Part shown: positions 60,764 to 64,000 of the stretch, piece after piece
How the letters are laid out: every line of letters begins with the position of its first letter
How positions within the stretch are numbered: position 1 is the first letter of the stretch
Assembly: GCA_035552155.1 (NCBI GenBank)
Contig: DASZLX010000050.1
Span: 124,001 to 188,000, forward strand
Direction of reading: 5' to 3'
Length of the DNA stretch: 64,000 nt
Origin: DASXHY01 sp035552155
GTDB lineage: Bacteria; Verrucomicrobiota; Verrucomicrobiia; Limisphaerales; DASXHY01
Program-made: the position numbers and the translations under genes
Notes under the pieces: model-generated
What the model was told of the DNA's origin: nothing
The model's database searches: none
Seen by the model: the letters and a program-made list of their open reading frames with translations, nothing else

Positions 60764-61801
60764 TCAAATGGAAACGTTGGTTCCGTTCGTATCCAGGGCG
60801 CGGTAGGTTGTCACGACCATCCAGTCGGCGTAGTTCGGGTCGACCTGTTTTAAGGCATCGATGATACGCTGGCGGAAGGTGGTTTCGATCAAGGGACCTT
60901 GTCCAGGCCAGATTTTGAATTTGATTCGGATGAATTCGCGCGTGTCGGGCCTGGCTGGAAGAATATCTGAAAGCTCCGGCTCCTGTAGGATGATGGCTTT
61001 GAACTGTTCCCACATCCCCTTGGACACTTGGCGCACCGCTTCCACTATTTTGCCGCGCTCGGCGTCCTTCGGAATTTGCACGTCCACATACGCGTGAACA
61101 CCGCCGCGCGGAAAACGCGCGATGTTCGCGATATTCCGGTTGGAGAGAAACACCTGCTGGTTGAGAAAATTCCGCAGTTCAGTGAAACGCAGGCCCACCC
61201 GTTCGATGCGCCCGACGTAGCCGGCCACTTCCACCAGGTCGCCGACTTCGAGCGTGTCGGTGAAGATCAAGGTCAAGCCGGTGATGACGTCCTGCACGAG
61301 GCCTTGCGAACCGAAACCGACCGCAAAGCCCACGACGGAAGCTGTCGCCAGGTAGGTCGTAATGAACCCCTGCGTATTCATCCCGAGCTGTTTTAGAATG
61401 AAACCCAGGCCGACGGAATAAATAATGAGCGCCAGCGCGCTGGTTATCAAGCCGGTCAGGGTGATGAATTTGGGCTGTTGGGTGACAAAACCGACCGGCG
61501 ATTTTTTCGCGGCGCTTTTGCGTATGAGCCAGTCACTGATAAACCGCAAGAGGCGCACCAGGAAATGCGCCAGAATGGCAAGGCACACGATCCCGGCAAT
61601 GTGGAGGGCAATGTAACTCGCGCTCTGATCGCGAAAGACGTCAATGTTGAACAAATTGGTTTTCACTCTGGGCACCCAAACGAACCGCGGCAGGATAATC
61701 GCGTCACGGCCCGCGCAGGGAATGGGGTCAAAACCTGCCGAAGATGTCAAGAAACTGAGAAGTGGGATTTTTGAGTTGTGGTGGGAAGCGGCGAGCGGCA
61801 T
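60764..61801 (-). CDS. Mechanosensitive ion channel of the MscS family
   Basis: Small-conductance osmotic release channel, about 345 residues from ATG 61801 (GGAAG at a proper distance upstream). GTG 61675 or 61666 would shorten it by about 42-45 residues and may be the true start, because the extra segment has no membrane or family character. The hydrophobic helices are near residues 60-80 and 105-130. The pore-lining helix has the MscS pattern ASVVGFAVGFGSQGLVQDVI, followed by the beta-domain motif VEVAGYVGRIERVGLRFTEL and LSNRNI. It is convergent with lpd; the tRNA lies just upstream of it on the other strand. Confidence 0.88.
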   Translation of the reverse strand: MPLAASHHNSKIPLLSFLTSSAGFDPIPCAGRDAIILPRFVWVPRVKTNLFNIDVFRDQSASYIALHIAGIVCLAILAHFLVRLLRFISDWLIRKSAAKKSPVGFVTQQPKFITLTGLITSALALIIYSVGLGFILKQLGMNTQGFITTYLATASVVGFAVGFGSQGLVQDVITGLTLIFTDTLEVGDLVEVAGYVGRIERVGLRFTELRNFLNQQVFLSNRNIANIARFPRGGVHAYVDVQIPKDAERGKIVEAVRQVSKGMWEQFKAIILQEPELSDILPARPDTREFIRIKFKIWPGQGPLIETTFRQRIIDALKQVDPNYADWMVVTTYRALDTNGTNVSI

Positions 61802-61838
61802 AGTAATCTTCCGGCTGGAGCGATCCCGCCGAATGGTT

Positions 61839-61916
<78 letters not shown>

Positions 61917-61996
61917 TTTAAATCAGCCGAAGATCAGTAAAGTGCCGCTTCTACAATCCACTCACGGAAATATTGCAATTTGCCCGCTGTGATTGA

Positions 61997-62683
61997 ATGA
62001 TTATTTCCCACAAATACAAGTTCATCTTCATCAAAACGATCAAGACCGCCGGCACGAGCATCGAGGTCTTTCTTTCGCCACTCTGCGGTGAAGACGACAT
62101 CCTGACGCCAGTTAACCCTCACGTGGAACCGCACCTGGCGCGCAACTATAAGGGATATTGGAATCCGATTCCGCAGGTGCTGGCCTACCGCGGTTGGTCA
62201 CGGTTGGCGGTATTGAAACGATTCGTGAAACGGAAAAAGTTTTTCAATCACATGCCAGCCAAAGCCGTGCGAGCCACGATACCGGCCGGCATGTGGAATA
62301 ATTATTTTAAGTTTTGCGTGGAAAGAAACCCGTGGGACAAGGTGGTGTCCGGTTTTCACATGGAGAAAGATTTTCCCGGCGGCCTCAAGACCATGGACGC
62401 ATATCTCAAAAAAGGCCGGTTTCCTGCCAACTATCCCATTTACACGGACAATGATGGCAGGCTGCTCGTGGACGAGGTGGTTCGTTACGAGTCGTTAATG
62501 GAAGGCCTTGGTAGAATCTTTGACCGGTTGGGAATCCCGTTCAGCGGCACGCTCGGCGTCAATGCCAAGTCGGAACATCGGAAAATCCGCGCTCCTTACC
62601 AGCAGGCGTTCACGACGTCGCAAAGGGATTTGGTCGCCAGGGTTTTTGCCAAAGAAATCGAAATGCACGGGTATACTTTTTAA
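61997..62683 (+). CDS. Sulfotransferase-family protein
   Basis: A 228-residue PAPS-dependent sulfotransferase of the carbohydrate (Sulfotransfer_2-like) type. The 5'-phosphosulfate loop is IFIKTIKTAGTSIE near the N-terminus, and the 3'-phosphate motif is FCVERNPWDKVVSGF (about 107-121). No signal peptide or membrane helix is visible. It could sulfate a polysaccharide or lipid. It lies 80 bp after tRNA-Pro and beside phage-like genes, so it may belong to an inserted element. Confidence 0.85.
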   Translation: MIISHKYKFIFIKTIKTAGTSIEVFLSPLCGEDDILTPVNPHVEPHLARNYKGYWNPIPQVLAYRGWSRLAVLKRFVKRKKFFNHMPAKAVRATIPAGMWNNYFKFCVERNPWDKVVSGFHMEKDFPGGLKTMDAYLKKGRFPANYPIYTDNDGRLLVDEVVRYESLMEGLGRIFDRLGIPFSGTLGVNAKSEHRKIRAPYQQAFTTSQRDLVARVFAKEIEMHGYTF

Positions 62684-62716
62684 GACGCGCCGTTCGTGCC
62701 GCGCAGCACGGACAAG

Positions 62717-63034
62717 TTAAAGCCCAATGACAGTGTAGGGAAAGCGGCGGTTAAGCCATTTTTGACGCTCTACACAACCGCAGCTGCGGCCGAATTTTCG
62801 GCCGAACCATTTCTTGAACCTTTCCGACCGCGTGCCGCCAATCAGGTGAACGATTGTATCGCCCAGCCCGACATCTGAATCACGACCAAACCTCGCAACA
62901 GCGTGCGCCCATAACGGCCATTGATCGCGTGACAAGGAAGTGATGCGGGCCACAGGTATTCCGACGGTGACCTTGGCGGAACTGCCGCCGGTGCGCGGGT
63001 GCGCCAAGGTTTGCGACAAAAAGATGGAGTGCAT
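62717..63034 (-). CDS. Small phage-type protein with CGC-x-R-x-LN motif
   Basis: Up to 105 residues. The C-terminal half shows a pattern I associate with small phage and prophage proteins: GLGDTIVHLIGG, then CGCVERQKWLNRRFPY. The start is uncertain; GTG 62953 would give 78 residues and begin just before ITSLSRDQWPLWAH. It lies 17 bp after the end of the cysteine-rich unknown gene on the same strand, suggesting an operon. Function unknown. Confidence 0.6.
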   Translation of the reverse strand: MHSIFLSQTLAHPRTGGSSAKVTVGIPVARITSLSRDQWPLWAHAVARFGRDSDVGLGDTIVHLIGGTRSERFKKWFGRKFGRSCGCVERQKWLNRRFPYTVIGL

Positions 63035-63051
63035 GGACGAGTTTCAAACGT

Positions 63052-63993
63052 TCAGCATCCCGGCAGTTGATAATCAAACCGACAGCCGGCGGTGTGTGCG
63101 CAAAGGGTGGCGTGCAGATCCCAGGCGGTGCTTGCGCCTGCAGGCTCGCCGCGGTCGCTTGCCGCACCGGGTACGAGGGGTGGCAAGGCAACGTCGCCGG
63201 TGGAGTTGGTTACGGGACTTAGCCAGCCGATTTGGATTCCCGCCGGCAAATCCGAGGCGCATTCGTTGTGGCCGTTCCCATAATTGCAGGGAACCGTCAG
63301 GCGCGCCTCGACTTGCGGCGCATGGGCGAAGTAATAAACGGGCGAGTCACTTTCGCCCGGAACGTAATCCTCGTCGCCGGGACAGGTGCCGGTTGAATTA
63401 TCCGCGCAAAGAGCGCCGTCCATTTGCCATTTGGCGCAGGTCTCGATGTTGCAGGGGCGATGCGGCGGCTGCCAAAACAAGTCAGTCATCGTGGACTGCA
63501 CGTAGCCCCACCATTTCGACCCATATTGTTCATCGCAGGCAAAGCTCCCGGGAAAATCATATGTGGCGCCGTTGGGCCAAGTCTCGCCGTTGGGTGAGAT
63601 GCAGACAACTTTGGGGGAGCAGGGGACGAATGGGAGGCAGCCCGGCGTCTGGGTGAAGCTTGCAAAGGGTTGTGTGACCGGGCCGCCGCCCAAGTTAGTT
63701 GAGGGTTGAGAAACTTGAGTTGAAGAGCAATCGGTGACACCGTTCAGCCGATTCCATTCACCAATCGAGCGCAAATCGGCAAGCCACTCGAGAACGGCGT
63801 AATCACCTTTTGGCGCGGTGTCGTTCAGGTACCATTTGGCGGCACCCGTGATGGTGGCGAAGCGAGCGCTCGGGTAAGAAGTTGGAAGCGAGAAGTGGGA
63901 ATCGTCCACCCGCGTGGCGGTTATGCTGCCGGCGACGAGGATCATGGAGGCATCCCATAGATCCACTTGCTCCTGATGCGTGGAGGAGTTCAT
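63052..63993 (-). CDS. Cysteine-rich unknown protein (may extend past window edge)
   Basis: At least 313 residues, rich in Cys, Trp, Pro and Gly, without signal peptide or membrane helix in the visible part. Motif-like strings are GCLPFVPCSPKVVCISPNG, CNIETCAKWQMDGALC and CNYGNGHNEC. Composition suggests an exported disulfide-rich or virion-associated protein; I do not recognise a family. ATG 63993 is seven bases from the window end and the frame remains open, so the true start may lie outside. The gene below it, 17 bp away on the same strand, resembles a phage protein. Confidence 0.55.
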   Translation of the reverse strand: MNSSTHQEQVDLWDASMILVAGSITATRVDDSHFSLPTSYPSARFATITGAAKWYLNDTAPKGDYAVLEWLADLRSIGEWNRLNGVTDCSSTQVSQPSTNLGGGPVTQPFASFTQTPGCLPFVPCSPKVVCISPNGETWPNGATYDFPGSFACDEQYGSKWWGYVQSTMTDLFWQPPHRPCNIETCAKWQMDGALCADNSTGTCPGDEDYVPGESDSPVYYFAHAPQVEARLTVPCNYGNGHNECASDLPAGIQIGWLSPVTNSTGDVALPPLVPGAASDRGEPAGASTAWDLHATLCAHTAGCRFDYQLPGC

Positions 63994-64000
63994 GCCGAAG

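Overview
The window looks like chromosomal DNA of a soil or freshwater verrucomicrobium, probably of the Pedosphaera/Limisphaera type. This is inferred from several traits: moderately high GC, few clear Shine-Dalgarno sites, secreted proteins with LamG, FN3 and carboxypeptidase-regulatory repeats that share a C-terminal FYR-type domain, a REC-PAS-SpoIIE phosphatase, a zinc-ribbon bactofilin, and many intergenic GC-rich palindromes. No rRNA, CRISPR array or insertion sequence was seen. There is one tRNA, tRNA-Pro(GGG).

Layout. 1-6.2 kb: the 3' part of dnaA, an AT-rich membrane protein, an ABC ATPase without permeases, an NtrC-type regulator and a POT peptide transporter. 6.3-12 kb: a complete oppABCDF oligopeptide importer with repeat DNA wedged between oppD and oppF. 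12-17.9 kb: galE, a shortened sugar-transferase-like protein, two bactofilins (one with zinc ribbons), a TlpA thioredoxin, a tandem-ACT protein, a KTSC protein and two oxidoreductases. 18-22.7 kb: yceD-rpmF-plsX-fabH (ribosome and fatty-acid start genes), then a PilZ-like gene and a pilT-like ATPase. 22.7-26.4 kb: a PurD-like ATP-grasp protein, then thiH and thiS separated by a two-gene nucleotidyltransferase/antitoxin-like module. 26.5-26.9 kb: a small histone-like basic protein.

26.96-36.45 kb, minus strand: the most interesting region. It is a tightly packed six-gene operon. It encodes a zinc-ribbon GTPase of the DO-GTPase2 type; a GAP1-N2 protein fused to an Ig domain, a membrane helix and a concanavalin-like ectodomain; a 977-residue helical membrane protein; a MotA/TolQ/ExbB-type channel subunit; and two different MotB/TolR-like subunits that each keep the membrane aspartate. 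It reads as a GTPase-controlled, ion-motive-force-driven envelope machine, possibly a conflict/defence or envelope-sensing system. That function is inference.

36.6-54 kb: a glycosyltransferase, two large secreted proteins, typA, recQ, a YdcH-like protein, a REC-PAS3-SpoIIE phosphatase, miaB, a GNAT acetyltransferase, a thioesterase and a small glycan-binding-like protein. 54.2-60.8 kb: a lipoate ligase divergent from aceE-aceF-lpd, a complete pyruvate dehydrogenase locus with a lipoylation enzyme beside it. 60.8-64 kb: an MscS channel, tRNA-Pro, a sulfotransferase, a small phage-type CGC protein and a cysteine-rich unknown. This end of the window may be an integrated element next to the tRNA.

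The intergenic spaces carry at least three families of short iterated repeats (8-10 bp periods) and several perfect palindromes, one of them present as two identical 23-bp copies.
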